64,000 nt of DNA from Viola odorata (Eukaryota; Streptophyta; Magnoliopsida; Malpighiales; Violaceae): contig OY829537.1 of the NCBI GenBank assembly GCA_963691705.1, positions 63,464,304-63,528,303 of the forward strand. Direction: 5' to 3'. This document shows, in pieces, positions 21,429 through 33,708 of the stretch. Positions within the stretch are counted from its first letter, which is position 1. Every line of letters begins with the position of its first letter. Position numbers and translations under genes: made by a program. The notes beneath the pieces were generated by a model, which was given only the letters and a program-made list of their open reading frames with translations, was not told the origin of the DNA and ran no database searches.

Positions 21429-22690
21429 TCACTCTATGTTTGGTGGAGGCTCCTCCACCCTTTCTTCTTCCACTGTGTGGCTTTGCATTCCTTCCAAGTA
21501 GGTCTTCAATCTCTGCCCATTCACTTTGAACACAATATCCGTTGTGGGGTTTCTAATATTCACTACACCATGAGGAAAAATATCAGTAATCACAAAAGGT
21601 CCATTTCATTTAGTTTTCAATTTACCATAAAAAATTCTAAACTTGGAATCATAATGCAAAACTTTCTGTCTAACAAATAATTTCTTCTTGGTAATCCGCT
21701 CGTCATGGTACGCTTTATCTTGGCCTTGAAAATCAGTGAATTGTCGTAGGCCTGATTCCTCAACTCCTCAAGTTCATGGAGCTGCAATTTCCTTTGATCT
21801 CCTATTGCATCCATCTCCATGTTGAACTATTTGATTGCCCAATAAGCTTTGTGTTCCAACTCAACAAGTAAGTGGCACTCCTTCCTGTACACTAATTTGT
21901 ATGGGGTCATACCAATTGGTGTTTTATAGGTTGTCTTATAAGCCTAGAGTGCATCATTCAACCTTTGCCTCTAGTCCTTCCTTGAGGTATTGACTGTCTT
22001 TGTCAAGATGGATTTCACTTGCCTGTTTGATATCTCCATTTGGCTATTCGTCTATGGGTGGTAGGTACTAGACACTCGATGCGTCATGTCATACCTTTTG
22101 AACAAAGCTCCAACTATCCTGTTACAAAAGTGGGTTCCTCGATCACTAATGATCCCTCGAGGAACTCCAAACCTACTCAAGATGTTAGTTTTGAAAAAAT
22201 AAATAACAGTTCTAGCATCATCAGTTCGTGTGGCCTTTGCTTCTACCCATTTAGAAACATAATCAATAGCTAAGAGTATATAAAAGTTACCTACTGAGTT
22301 AGGGAATGGTCCCATAAAATCAATTCCCCATAGATCAAATATCTCACAAGACTGTATACGGTTCATTGGCATTTGATGTCTAGCACTTATATTCCTTATT
22401 TTTTGACATTCAACACATGATTCACAAAACTTAAGACTGTCATCAAACAAAGTGGGCCAATAGAAACCTGCTTCTAAAACCTTATAAGCAGCTTTCTTCC
22501 CACCAAAATGTCCACCACTAGGAGAAGTATGGCAAAGGTTCAAAATAGAAGGAATTTCATCAAGTTGTACACATCTCCTTAATAGTTCATTATTACCTAT
22601 TCTCCACATGTATGGTTCATTCCACAGATAATGTCTAGAATCCCTCCTTCTACCTAAATTATGGTGAGACCATGCCCTGCATTGTCCTTG
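21429..22690 (-). pseudogene. Athila-2 (minus copy) integrase, decayed
   Basis: From 22,609 to 22,052 the frame is open and shows the HHCC zinc finger (CHTSPSGGHFGGKKA and CVECQ), the catalytic GIDF aspartate and the SDRGTHF aspartate. Beyond it, stops stand where Athila-1 has Gln (in the HPQTNGQ segment) and Trp (RKDW and ALWAY), all consistent with G-to-A or C-to-T change. A frameshift near 21,700 precedes the C-terminal part, which ends with TGA at 21,431-21,429. Reverse transcriptase and gag are missing, cut at about 22,690. Confidence 0.85.
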
Positions 22691-23802
22691 ATGATAATCT
22701 GCTATATAGCCTAGGTTTGTCTGCTAGGATAAAGAAAATGGTTAATGACATAGAATAGGGAGCTATTTTCTTTGCTACTGACCCTGTTTATTATGAGTTA
22801 TGCTTGGAGTTTCACTCCACTTTCCAGTTTGACTCTTTCGCCCTGGATGCAAAAGTAGGGGAACACCCCTATATCTATTTAGGGGACGTAATTAATTTTA
22901 GGTTGTGTGGGAAGTGGCATCACTTGAGTCTTAATGACTTTGATGTCATGCTTGGATTTGTACATAACTACAAGGATCAACCTAGCTGATATCCTAGCAC
23001 CTTCTATGAGATTCCTGAGCACTGGGATGCAACTAGAGTATTTAGGATTCTCACCAACGATCCTGAAGCAGTGTTCAATGCCTCGTCTAAAGCTTCAAAG
23101 CTTTGTGATCCAGTCCTCAGGATTCTCCACAGAATCCTCTCCATCAGTTTTTTTGGAAAGACCAAGAAGTCAGGGGTTGTGGAAAGAACAAAATTGTTCT
23201 TCTTTTGGTGTTTGCATAATGGGTGTAGGGTGAGCTTGGCTTATTGGGGTGGCCAAGAAGTTTAGTTGTTGTAGGACTAATTTGATCCTAGGATCCCTGA
23301 TTACTATGCTTGTGTATAAATCAGGGGAATTAGATATTGCCACCACATTAAATGAGTTTCCTGCACGTAAACTACTTGATATTAGAGCCCTTGACCGAAT
23401 GAGAATTTTCCATTTGGAAAAAGGTATTGTCTGTTATAACACAAGTACCATGCCTAGAGAGGAAAGGATTTTTTAAGGAGACTTTGCAAAAGCTTACCAA
23501 CTGGCCCCTCTAAAAATCCACCCAGGACCAGTAGGACTAGGAGAAGTTGTAGAACAAAAGCCTTTGCCCCAGCACCTTCACAGGGTTTGCTAGCAACTTT
23601 TCTTGCTGAACGGAGGAAAATAAACTCCCTCCTTCAAGTCATGCTTGAAACTCAAGACAAATCCTTCACTTTGAACCAGAACATCCTAGACTCCTTGCTC
23701 CTCCTACACAGCAAGTTTGATGAATCTCATGCTCCAGTCCCTCCTATACCCTCCAGACCTCCCCACCAATTCCCCACTGACACAGACTCAGAGTCTGAAT
23801 GA
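22691..23802 (+). pseudogene. Athila-2 (plus copy) ORF2, C-terminal part, decayed
   Basis: Starts inside the conserved domain (YYELCLEFHSTF, VINFRLCGKWHHLSLNDF), with stops at about 22,755 and 22,987, a frameshift near 23,050 and further breaks at about 23,265 and 23,476. The C-terminal leucine-spaced helix and acidic tail end at 23,802. It aligns with the minus-strand ORF2 and the intact ORF2 of Athila-1. Confidence 0.85.
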
Positions 23803-25087
23803 CTTCCCCCCAGGTCATATCTTTCCTTTTCTTTTTTGTATATATTTTTATTTTTGTTTTTATTTTTATTTTTGTTTTTATTTTTATTTTTATTTTTATT
23901 TTTATTTTTATTTTATGTTTTCTGTACTGCCTCTCTCACATTGAGGACAATGTGTCCAACAAGTGTAGGGGAGGGGTTTTATATTTTTATGTTGTTATGT
24001 GTGATTTTATTGTTTTAAGTGTTTTAGTTGTTTTTGCATGAGTTAGATTATTTTTTGCCAATTTTAGGTCTGTTTTAAATTTTTCTGCATGATTTTCTTT
24101 TGATTCTTGTGTGTCTTTAGGAATAGACTCTTGCATGATCTCTGTTTTGCTATGACTGCATGAAAACCAAACCCTTTGTTCTCCTTGGAATTTCATCTCA
24201 ACACTCAAAATACTTTGATACTCAACATTTTTTTTCCATGTTTTATTAACAAGGCAACCTTATGTGTAATATGCTCAATGTCAGAAACACTCACTTCTCA
24301 CCATAAAGCCATGATCAGTTAGCTTAGGACTTAAGAAAATCAATGAAGGAACACCAAGAATGAAACTTTCTGTCTTGACAAAGTGAATAATTGATCTGTC
24401 TTGACAAAGTGAATAATTGATCTGTCCAAATGATACAAAGAGTTGCCAGGCTTTTAATCTTGCACTGCTTGTAGAGTCCTTTTATTTTCTCTTGCATTTA
24501 TGTGTGGACACTACCTGGAACCAACGGGGTTGCACGGTGTTAGTGATTCGGCACCATCACCCCTTAAATAGGCGAAACTCCCTGAAGTGCATCTACCTAA
24601 TACCTTACAACCGGGCCGAACAAGCTAGGCTGGGGTGTCCATTACTTGAGCTTTATGTGTTTATTTTTATGCAAGAAAGGGAAGAAAAGGAAAAGAAAAG
24701 AAAGCACTGCAAAAGACTCCAAAGTGAGCAAAAAAAAAAATAGAAGACAAAGAAATAGTGTTGTAAACACTCCAAAGTGGGCAATCAAAAAGATCTCAAT
24801 ACAGACTTAACATGGCAATAATCTGTGCTTACATGTTTTATTTTTTGTTTAATGTGTGTGTACTTACTTATGTCGAAAATATGTTTCTAGGCATTGAACA
24901 GACCTTGTTAATCTAGGATGGATTGGATGAGTTGAGCATCTATGTATTTTCCATGTTGAGATGATTCTTTGACTTGAACATGGGTTGTTGGTTTTAATTT
25001 TTATTTTTACATGTTTTCTGTGTTTTGTGTTTTATGCTTAGGGGCAAGCATTAGATTAAGTGTGTGTGTGGGGGGGGGGAGGTTAAT
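23803..25087 (+). other. Athila-2 (plus copy) 3' spacer
   Basis: Contains a TTTTTA-type low-complexity run (23,835-23,915), the hairpin and polypurine-like run (23,937-23,976), a 26-bp direct duplication (TGTCTTGACAAAGTGAATAA, two copies at about 24,372-24,424), the 90-bp conserved block (24,505-24,595) and a final G-run polypurine tract at about 25,065-25,083. No gene. Confidence 0.65.
23937..23976 (+). other. Conserved hairpin plus polypurine-like run (Athila-2 plus copy)
   Basis: CACATTG-AGGA-CAATGTG (23,937-23,954), perfect 7-bp stem, then AAGTGTAGGGGAGGGG. Matches the other three copies. Confidence 0.75.
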
Positions 25088-26548
25088 TGAGCTTTAGTTG
25101 TAGTGGTTTTTATCACCCGTTCTCTTGCAATTTCGAATGGTATGCTATTCATTTTGTTGTGAATCATTCGATTATTGTAGGAAACAACTTTGGAGAGAAA
25201 GGGAGCACAAAGAAGGAGAATTAGGCATGATTCTGGGCAAATTTGGAGCGGACGAATTCTTGGCTGCTTTTTGGACCAAGACTGGACACATGCATCTGTC
25301 TTGACCAAGACAAACTCACATGGCCAATCCATCATCCTGGAGTAATCTATGGAACAAACAAGTAGACTAAGTCACTAAAGGCGCTGACAGATAATTTTCC
25401 TGCCCTGACGATTTGAAAGAGTTAATCACGGACTGATTGAAGATGCGTCCCATTGTTTCTGTTTTGATAAGATTCTTTCGTAAGGAAGAGAGAAATTCAA
25501 ATACAATTTAGATTTGATTAGGATATGATTTTCCTTTATTTCCACCTTTAGCTATTTTTTAGGAACTATTTATACTCTCCTTAGGGTTTTGAGAAGGGGG
25601 ACGGTTGTGGGGTTTGAACCTTCTCTCTGATTTTCTATTTCCATTTTTACATACACTCTGCTCCTTCGGCAACGAGGGGTTTTTATATTTCAATACATTG
25701 TTATTTTGCTTGCAATCATGAGTATGAGTAGCTAAGTACATCCTTCTTAGTAGAGACACTTAAAGTATGAGCATGAGTATGCATGAGACCTAATTGATCT
25801 TATTAATCTTTGGATCTGCATTTAATCAATCCCGTGATTATTCCTAACGTGTTTCTATTTGATGTTAAATCTGACTAATTTAGTGTTAAATAGATAATGC
25901 AGCAGTCATTTCTCTTAGCCATGGATTATTGACTAAGAGGATCGAAGTAGACACCTACACGCTAGCGGAACATCCGCGAAACTGTAGGGGGATAGGTTAA
26001 TCAGACCCAGTCCCGACTGACGCCCGAGGATGCTAGTCTAGAGTTGTCTTCCCCTATTCGTTCATCAGTCAACTCAGTAAACCCTTTAACTAGCAAGGTG
26101 CTAGTTGGTTAGGCATCATCTCTAAGCGTACCGGAGGTGGTGTTGATACAAGAGGGAAGCAGGGGTCATAAGCGTACCTTGATCCTATAGCAACTCTGTA
26201 GATTGAAGATGAATACCCTTACATCAATGATTGTAACTCATGTCTCATAGCTGCCGACCTCTACTAGGAATCCCTCTCCTACTTGATTTCCGTTTCATTA
26301 ATCACTCGTCTTGACTAAGAGCATCATTTTTGGCCAAGATAATTATCCGTTTTATTTACTTTCCTGTTTTACTTTTAAGACAAAACCCCCAATTTCACCT
26401 AAGTATTATTTTAATTATTACAAGTTCAATCCACAGGGAGCTATAGTGTGACTTTTGTGAGAACATCTTACTTGCTATCTACAATTTATTTATTTTTAGT
26501 AGTGAGTTGTAACTTATAATAATTTTTTGACGAATTCGACACCCATCA
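25088..26548 (+). repeat. Athila-2 3' LTR, about 1.46 kb, ends approximate
   Basis: Follows a G-rich polypurine tract and ends ACCCATCA at 26,548. It shows the Athila LTR landmarks seen elsewhere: ATGAGTAGCTAAGT at about 25,727, CATAAGCGTACCTTG at about 26,168, and a degraded end module. The start at TGAGCTTTAG is not certain. Confidence 0.65.
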
Positions 26549-27399
26549 GTGTTTTGAAGTTTTTGGTGACGCTACGTCATCAAATAAGTATCCTAACAAA
26601 TGACCATTTGTCATTTTTTAACCCTTTTATTTATTATTAAATTATTTATATGCTTATGGGGAAAAATCTAATTATTTCCATAACTGAGGTAAGAAATTGA
26701 GGGATTAATTGTCCTGAATTTTTTTTAAAAAGATAAAAAATTGAATTAAAATAAAGGATTTTTTTTTTACAAAAATTATAGAATTAATTAAAAAATAAAC
26801 AAAATTTTAAATCAAATGACTTAAGGACTTCTACGGTCATACTGTAGTTGACCATTTCACCATTTCACCATTTCATGTTGTTTCTGTAGCGTTGTGTTAT
26901 ATGATAATGGCTAAACCTTGATTCTATTTTTAAGTAGTCATTCTCCTCATGATCACTTTATTATACTTTTTCTCTTTTTATTTCTAATAAGAATGTCATT
27001 TCGGCCAAAAATAAATAAATATTATTTGACTTTTAAGGTAACCAAAAAAAAAAAAGTATTTAACTAATTATTTATACAAGGTATCCTTGTAATTTAGGAT
27101 TGTGGTCTAATTGAAATTTGATTTTAAATTTGAAGGTGTAGTTTGAGTTTTTGAAGATATATAAGGGCTGAATCGGAATGTTGGACAAAAACAAAGGGTT
27201 AATTAATTATGTTGCTTAGCCAATATATATATATACACACGCAAAATCACCTTCTTTCTCCAGTCTCTCCATCTTCCCCTGATTGATGTGTCATTAAATC
27301 TCGATATTACCATTAGCAATAGCACCTCCTTGCCTTGTCCCTCTGCAATTACTGAAGTTTAAACCCAAAAACCAAAAACCCTTAAATCTGTGAGCGGCC
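26549..27399. promoter_or_regulatory. Intergenic DNA and CLP1 promoter region
   Basis: AT-rich with no gene. A TATA-like run TATATATATATA lies at about 27,223-27,236, about 165 bp before the CLP1 ATG, followed by a pyrimidine-rich leader (CTTTCTCCAGTCTCTCC) that would be the 5' UTR. The promoter role is inferred from position. Confidence 0.5.
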
Positions 27400-30253
27400 A
27401 TGGCTGGTGCGGCGACAATAAAACAAGTGAAGTTAGAGAAAGAATCGGAGTTGAGAATCGAAGTGGCAAACGACGCACCGCTTCGTCTCAGAGTTCTAAA
27501 CGGCACCGCTGAAATCTTTGGCACTGAGCTCCCTCCTGAAATCTGGCTTTCCTTCCCTCCTCGCCTCAAATTCGCTGTATATATCTCTCTCTCCCTTACT
27601 AACCCTTTTTTTTTCAAAATTCCCTTTCCTTCTTTAAAGTAGTCATCTTTTGAGTTATTTATGATAGCTGTTCACCTGGTATGGAGCCACGATTGAGATG
27701 GATGGGGCTACCGAGACAGATTATACTGCAGATGAGGTGGGTTTTTGCCTTTTTTCTTACTGCTTAGTCTTCTTTATAATGTCTGCTTATTTTGCTAAAT
27801 TTTGTGTAAAATAAAAATTTGGTTGTAGACTCCTATGGTTAGCTATTTGAATGTGCATGCGGTGCTAGATGGCCGTAGAAATCGAGCAAAAGCATCGTCT
27901 CCTGATAGCCCTGAGAGTTCCCAGGTTTGCCATTAAACTAGGCTTTTCAACTATTGTTATTAACTGGATGTTTTTGAGAACAAGTTATATATGTTTAGTT
28001 TTTGTCACAAAACATGGCTCTAATTAGCTCCAATTATGCTAATATTTTGTTAATAGATGTTACATTTTGTAATTGTTCAATTAGTGATGTTTAATTTTAA
28101 TAGGGTGGCCCAAGAGTCATTGTTGTGGGGCCCACTGATTCGGGAAAGAGTACACTGTCAAGAATGCTTCTAAGTTGGGCAGCAAAAGGAGGTTGGAAAC
28201 CCACGTTTGTAGACTTGGACATTGGTCAAGGATCTATAACGATTCCTGGGTGTATAGCTGCTACACCCGTTGAGTTGCCTATTGACCCTGTGGAAGGAAT
28301 TTCTCTGGAGATGCCACTCGTTTATTTCTATGGCCACACTACACCAATGTAGGCTGTTGCTCTATTTGTTCATGCATAATTAGTATTTTCATGTAGCCAT
28401 TTAGTTGTGTTGGTCGCAACATTCTCATAGTTTTATCATAATTGACAGTCAAAATGTAGATTCGTATAAAGCACTTGTGAAGGAGCTTGCTCAAATATTG
28501 GAGAGGCATTTTGCCGTGAATGCTGATTCTCGTGCTTCAGGAATGGTGATCAACACCATGGGCTGGATAGAGGGAGTTGGATATGAGGTAGAAATTTAGA
28601 GAATCTATACGGTTAGTAGCAAACTTTTCTGAATTTACCAATGGATGATTTTATGTTTTGTTCTTGTTGCAGTTGCTTCTGCATGCAATTGATGCATTCA
28701 ATGCCAATGTTGTCTTGGTTTTGGGTCAGGTACAATGTTAGCTTTTGTTTGTTACATGTCAAGTGCAATATAATACTTGTCCCCTTTTTCCTTTGTTCAT
28801 TTTTTTCTTGACAATGTTGTTCATTGCACAAGGATGTTGGGATTCCTTTTGATCCTCCATTCTCCAACGTTAACTTTGGTTAGGAAAAAAAAAAAATGAT
28901 GGTTCTTCATGCATCCAATCAGGAATCATGATATTTATATGAGATGCATTTTCAAGACTGCACTTTTGATCACTTTTTTCCATCGGTACTGCACCATTTC
29001 AAGACTGGACTTTTTGTTTTAAAATGCAAAGACCATTCTGTTTTTCTGCAGAAATGATAAAAGTGGAAATGGAGTAAAAGAAGTATTAACCAACAGTAGA
29101 ATCTAAGTTCTACAACTAGACAGTCTTATCTTCCTTCCTGATCATGATCAAGAGATTATTTATCTTCATGTTGGCCCCAAGCATCATCTGTTTCCCCTCC
29201 ATTGTTTTTTACTCATGCTATACCTTTTATTTTGAACTTTGCGCAGGAAAAGCTTTTCAGCATGCTCCGAGACGTGCTAAGGAACAAGCCTAATGTCGAT
29301 GTTGTGAAACTTCACAAGTCAGGTGGTGTTGTATCTAGGAGTCCAAAGTTCCGCCAGAAGACCAGAAGCTATAAAATTAGGGTAAATGTGACTTTTGAGG
29401 ACACCATTTGGATTTCTTGTCACTTAATGTTGCTTATGAACCCTAGTCCTTTCACATCTTTTGAAGTGTGGATTGGTTATCCTTCTCGTAGAGCATTTAG
29501 TATGTTCAGTTCTTTTCCATTTTTTCTTTTCAAAAAAAGAATATTATCATTCAGTAAAAAAGTTTTTTTCTTTATTTCAGGAATACTTTTATGGCATTGC
29601 AAATGATCTGTCTCCACATTCAAATATTTCAAATTTTAGTGACTTGCTTATATACCGAATTGGAGGTGGTCCACAGGCCCCGAGGTCAGCTTTGCCAATT
29701 GGTGCTGACCCTGTTGCCAACCCTCTAAGGGTCACGCCTGTGAATATCAATCAAGATTTGCTCCATGTAGTTCTTGCTGTTTCATACGCCCAAGAACCTG
29801 ACCAAATAGTTTCAAGGTAATTTCTTAAACTTTGTACTGGCGGTCCTTTGTGAACTTTGCTGTGGGATAACATAAAAAAAAATTAAGAGATTACTGCATA
29901 CAATGCCACTGCTGGTCTTGAGAGTTTTTTGCCTGAAATGCGGAAGATATTGTGTGTCTTACACTGTAGAAATATATTTGTGGTAGGTTTCTTTGATGGA
30001 CACCAAAGAATTTTTTTTTCTTCTGATTTTACAGTAATGTTGCTGGGTTCATATATGTTACAGACGTAGATCTTCAGAGGTTAGATCTTCTAGCTTTCTA
30101 CTCATTCAAGTATCTGTTTCTGAAATGTTCGTCTAATTTTGACCCCGAGTCACTTGTATTTGCAGGAGGAAAATTACATATCTTACACCGACCGCCGGGG
30201 ATCTCCCAAGCAAATATTTAGTCATGGGAACCTTGACATGGCTTGAGACCTAA
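27400..30253 (+). CDS. CLP1: CLP1 homolog, polyribonucleotide 5'-hydroxyl-kinase / pre-mRNA cleavage complex II subunit
   Basis: Ten exons join in phase to a 428-aa protein: 27,400-27,576; 27,668-27,736; 27,829-27,924; 28,104-28,348; 28,449-28,587; 28,673-28,729; 29,247-29,381; 29,581-29,816; 30,035-30,079; 30,166-30,253. All introns have GT and AG ends. Residues 1-110 are the Clp1 N-terminal beta domain (PPEIWLSFPPRLKFA). The P-loop GPTDSGKST is at 123-131 and the following FVDLDIGQGSITIPG matches the Clp1 kinase core; the C-terminal domain ends YLVMGTLTWLET. Plant CLPS3-type proteins are a little over 400 aa, so this is full length. In the nucleus Clp1 works in cleavage factor II in mRNA 3'-end formation and, in some lineages, in tRNA splicing. 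No broken codon or splice site was found. The exon 2 start gives Leu where homologs usually have Val. Confidence 0.95.
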
Positions 30254-30784
30254 AGCGTATTTTTTTTTTTTTGGACAAGTGTTCTGTCTTTTGCTGCTAT
30301 ATTTCAACTGGAATAGCGGTAAATGAAAGACTACATTTCTCTTACTGTTTTTTTGTAGGAGACAGTATAATGAGTTTTTATTTGTAAGGTCATAACTAAC
30401 AAGTTTTGTCGTATCCTTGTTTGGGTGGTGTTGTACCTTAGTGTAAGATGAATTTGTGGTAAGTTATTTGCACAATAAGGATCGCTGAATAGTTGTACAG
30501 ACGGTTTAACACAGGTCTTTCTATAAAGCTGTAGAATTATAGTTTCTTGTGTGCTTTTTACGTGCTTTTCGATGATGTGATGGGTGCAAATGCTTAGGCT
30601 GCATATACTGCTTTAACTTTAAAAAAAAACGTTTTCATCTTTCTTGTTTACTTGTCAATATCTATTTCTCAAACCCATGAGAAAAATAGCTAGTAAGCAT
30701 AAATGTAGTAAATATCAAAATGGATAAGTTCTTGAAAGTCCTTGAAGTTATATAATCAAGAATTATAGTTTAATGGTAGAAATA
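30254..30784. other. Intergenic DNA between convergent CLP1 and receptor kinase
   Basis: The 3' UTRs of both genes probably lie here. Nothing else is recognisable. Part of it was copied in the duplication now at about 38.9-39.1 kb. Confidence 0.6.
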
Positions 30785-33708
30785 TCACGTCAATGATGTC
30801 GTGGAAGACGAATATGATGGCGGCGATCTTGCAACTGGAGAAGATAGGAAAGGCTTTGGTGGGATGGTTAAGACTTCTACAGGTCCTTCTAACATTTCTA
30901 TCACCTTGCTAATCGATGGCCTCCCAACTGGATTCGTCTCAATGCAACATAATCTAATTATAGTCATCTTCCTCACAATTTCAATATCCTCTGCTGATAC
31001 TCCACCTTGTTGCAACTCAAATTCTAAGTCTACCTCAAGGCGTTTATAAATCCACTGCGGAAAATATTTCTCGCTTGAGTTTTCTGTTTGAGCTTCGTCT
31101 TTTGTTCTTGCTCCGACTATTTCTAGAACCAACATCCCATAACTGTAGACATCGGACTTGTGTGAAACCCCGCCGAACTGTTTGCTGAACACTTCCGGAG
31201 CTATGTAACCAATGGTCCCTCTAGCCTTGGACATGGACAGGAAGCTGTCTTTCCTGGTGCAGAGTTTTGAAAGTCCAAAGTCTGAAATCTTGGGGCAAAA
31301 CTCTTGGTCAAGAAGAATGTTGTGAGGCTTTATGTCGAAATGCACGATTCTAGTATTGCATCCGCAGTGTAGGTACTCTAACCCTCTCGCGACCCCGATT
31401 GCAATGTCATGCAATTTCTCCCAACCCAAGTGCTCACTAACTTTAAGGTTGTGTTCATTGTTTAAGAACTTCTCAAGAGATCCGTTTGGCATGAAATCAT
31501 AGATAAGAGCTCTTTGGTTACCTTCTAAACAGAATCCCAACAGAGTGACCACGTTAACATGGGAAGTTCTGCTGATGCTTGCAACCTCATTTATGAGCTC
31601 CTCCCCATCATAACCATTTGAAGGATTCAGAACTTTGACAGCGACCAGACGACCATCAACTTGCTTTCCTTTGTACACGCTTCCATATCCTCCTTGGCCT
31701 AATTTATCTCTGAAAGAATTGGTCATCCTCTTAACATCTGAGTAACTGTAATTCTGTAGAGTCAGAGGACCATGTTTTCTCATGAATGCCTCAATATCTT
31801 GATTATTGCTTGTGTTTTTCCTCCATGGAGGCGCCAATATTGATGCATTTGACGGAGGATTTTTAATGCAGTAGATGAGGCCGCAAGCGATCATTGCAGC
31901 TCCAACTCCAACAAGACCTGTTTGTATAGAAATCACATCAGTACAGAAATTTGCTTCTCAAGATCAAGACTGGTACATTTAAGACATAATAGAATTGAAT
32001 TATCATCACATTCAACGTGTTAAAGTCCAACAAGAAAAAGATGGTGGGCACTCATATTACCTATGACTACCTTCCTTACTACGTTACCAACGTTACCAGG
32101 GTTGCTACCAGGGTTGCCACCTGAAACGTAATAACATTAAGCAAGTTATCAAACGGACAGGATAATATTCGAAAAGAAACGCTAAATTAAAAGATATGAA
32201 AGAGAATAAAAAAGATGCAAAAGAAGAGTACTTGTTGAAGTTCCTTAATTTTCTTCATTTATCTAAAGTTAATGTGTTGGTTTTTCGTTAGAGTCACGAG
32301 TCTAGATAATGTCTACATACATGTACTTCTAAGTTTAATCCTCGTATGTAAGTCTGCAATCAATTTTATGCAAAATCATAAAAATTTCTCCATTTTTTTC
32401 TCATTTTCCTATAGTACTTCATAGAGGAAAAATGAAAGTCCCCTCTTAACCCTAAAGCAATACTCGCGGCATCCAGCGCAGCTTATACTGGCCGGTAGAA
32501 GGGCGCCGGATGGCCCAGCCACTAAGAAGGTTAAGCACCATGAGGAAACTGCATATCGGGATAGATTGATGGAGGCTAATATGGAGGATGTTATGGATTC
32601 CCTTATGTTGAAGTAGCCAATGGTGATGTGGAGATATGTATATCATAGATCATTCGGGTTCTGGTCATCCGGTACTTCACCGAATTATGGTTTTAAGGAC
32701 AGATTAAACGAAAGTTTAGACAAAGCACGTGGTGGAAGTGAACTTGTTTGGTATCCATCCTTAAACTATCTTTTAAGGTTTTTGTACAACAAATTAATAT
32801 ATGCACGAATGCCATGAAATGAAGAGCAGACAGAAAAGCTAAAGCAGGTGCAAATAATATCCAAGTTTCAACATAAAAACCAAAGAAAGAAAGGGTAAGA
32901 GCGGCGCACCAGGACAGCTGAATGGAAAGGATTTGTTCCGGCAGAGGCAAGCGAAACCCCAGCTACTGGTGTTGGTCCCGCAAACCCCACCAGAATCAAC
33001 ACATTGGTCGCAGACCGAGAAATCTCTTTCGTATTCATAGGAGACGTTAAACCCTCGTTTCACAAGTGTCTTTACATCTTCAACTCCCTCCAACTCACCC
33101 CAATCCAGATCCCTCAGCGGAACTGGAACTTCCACTACGGCCTCACATTTATATTTCTTAAGGGCCTCTTGTGCCAACGTATCATTCTTACTTTCATAGA
33201 AGAACCCATCACGGCGGGGAGGACATGAGAGAACATTCTGCTTGTGGGCATCTGGAAGCGATGTGCAATTGTAGACCAAGTTTAAGAGTGTGTTCTCCTC
33301 AGGGTTGGAACGAAAGAGTGTTTCATTGAGACTGGTGTTCGCCACATCCTGGAGAGGGCACAAAGGAAACTCCCAGAAATCCAATCGCGCCAGAGTCATC
33401 CGCTTGGAAGCTGGAGAAATCTTAAGCACAATCAACTCCGGTCCATCGCTCACTAGAACAGGGTGCCGAAATTCTTCACACTTGAGCTGGAATCCTCGGT
33501 GCCCACACACTTGAGGCCTATTGCTTCCTCCCCAGAATGGGTATGCCAAATTTTGCAGCCATCCACAATCATACCTTTCGCTGCATATCTTGTAATTAGC
33601 CTCATCCTCTGCTTCAGAGGAGGAAAATGATGGGACTATTATTAGTAACGCAAAGAAGGCAGTGATGGGGTGCATATCATGGTTTATTCGCAAGAAACGT
33701 CCAATCAT
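30785..33708 (-). CDS. LRK10L: LRK10-like receptor protein kinase (GUB_WAK ectodomain), 663 aa
   Basis: Three exons on the minus strand: 33,708-32,910; 32,120-32,061; 31,917-30,785, joined in phase (lengths 799, 60, 1,133). Exon 1 encodes a signal peptide (about residues 11-31), a cysteine-rich wall-associated-kinase galacturonan-binding-like domain (CGWLQNLAYPFWG, CGHRGFQLKC) and a WAK-associated C-terminal module (CDQCVDSGGVCG). Exon 2 is a Gly/Asn linker; its end and exon 3 start form the membrane helix (about 284-304). The kinase shows the glycine loop GQGGYGSV (362-369 region), Lys381, HFDIKPHN with catalytic Asp481, DFG at 499 and GTIGYIAPEVF, so it should be active. Family members act at the plasma membrane in defence, ABA and drought signalling; the ligand here is unknown. 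ATG 33,708 is chosen as the one that starts directly before the signal peptide. Confidence 0.93.
32121..32909 (-). other. Intron 1 of the receptor kinase, with an unexplained GC-richer patch
   Basis: A 789-bp intron. On the plus strand 32,450-32,640 looks less intron-like than the rest (GCGGCATCCAGCGCAGC and following) and can be read for about 50 codons without a stop. It could be a fragment of another gene or transposon; I do not recognise it. Confidence 0.4.

Larger units (their letters stand above)
15511..22690 (-). mobile_element. Athila-2, minus-strand fragment (integrase to 3' spacer), nested insertions
   Basis: Read on the minus strand it runs integrase (22,690 to 21,429), spacer, ORF2 (20,815 to about 18,630), hairpin and polypurine-like run (16,440-16,457 and beyond), then 3' spacer to about 15,511, where similarity to the plus-strand copy at 24.0-24.6 kb stops. 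No LTR of its own was found. A Stowaway MITE and a hAT element are inserted in it. The junction at about 22,690, where the plus-strand fragment begins, marks a rearrangement. Confidence 0.75.
22691..26548 (+). mobile_element. Athila-2, plus-strand fragment (ORF2 to 3' LTR)
   Basis: Begins in the middle of ORF2 at the junction with the minus-strand fragment, continues through the hairpin region and 3' spacer, and ends in an LTR near 26,548. The coding and spacer sequence is the same family as the minus-strand piece. No 5' part is present, and the right flank is the single-copy DNA upstream of CLP1. Confidence 0.75.

Noticed and set aside
23799..24041. Hydrophobic short open frames of repeated Phe, Ile and Leu
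   Set aside because: They translate the TTTTTA low-complexity run in the Athila-2 spacer; not a membrane protein gene.
26549..26600. TTTTTGGTGACGCTACG after the Athila-2 LTR as a primer-binding site, which would make it a 5' LTR
   Set aside because: Only about ten of 17 positions fit the tRNA-Asp site, and no gag follows; the CLP1 promoter region does. A polypurine run on the left supports a 3' LTR.
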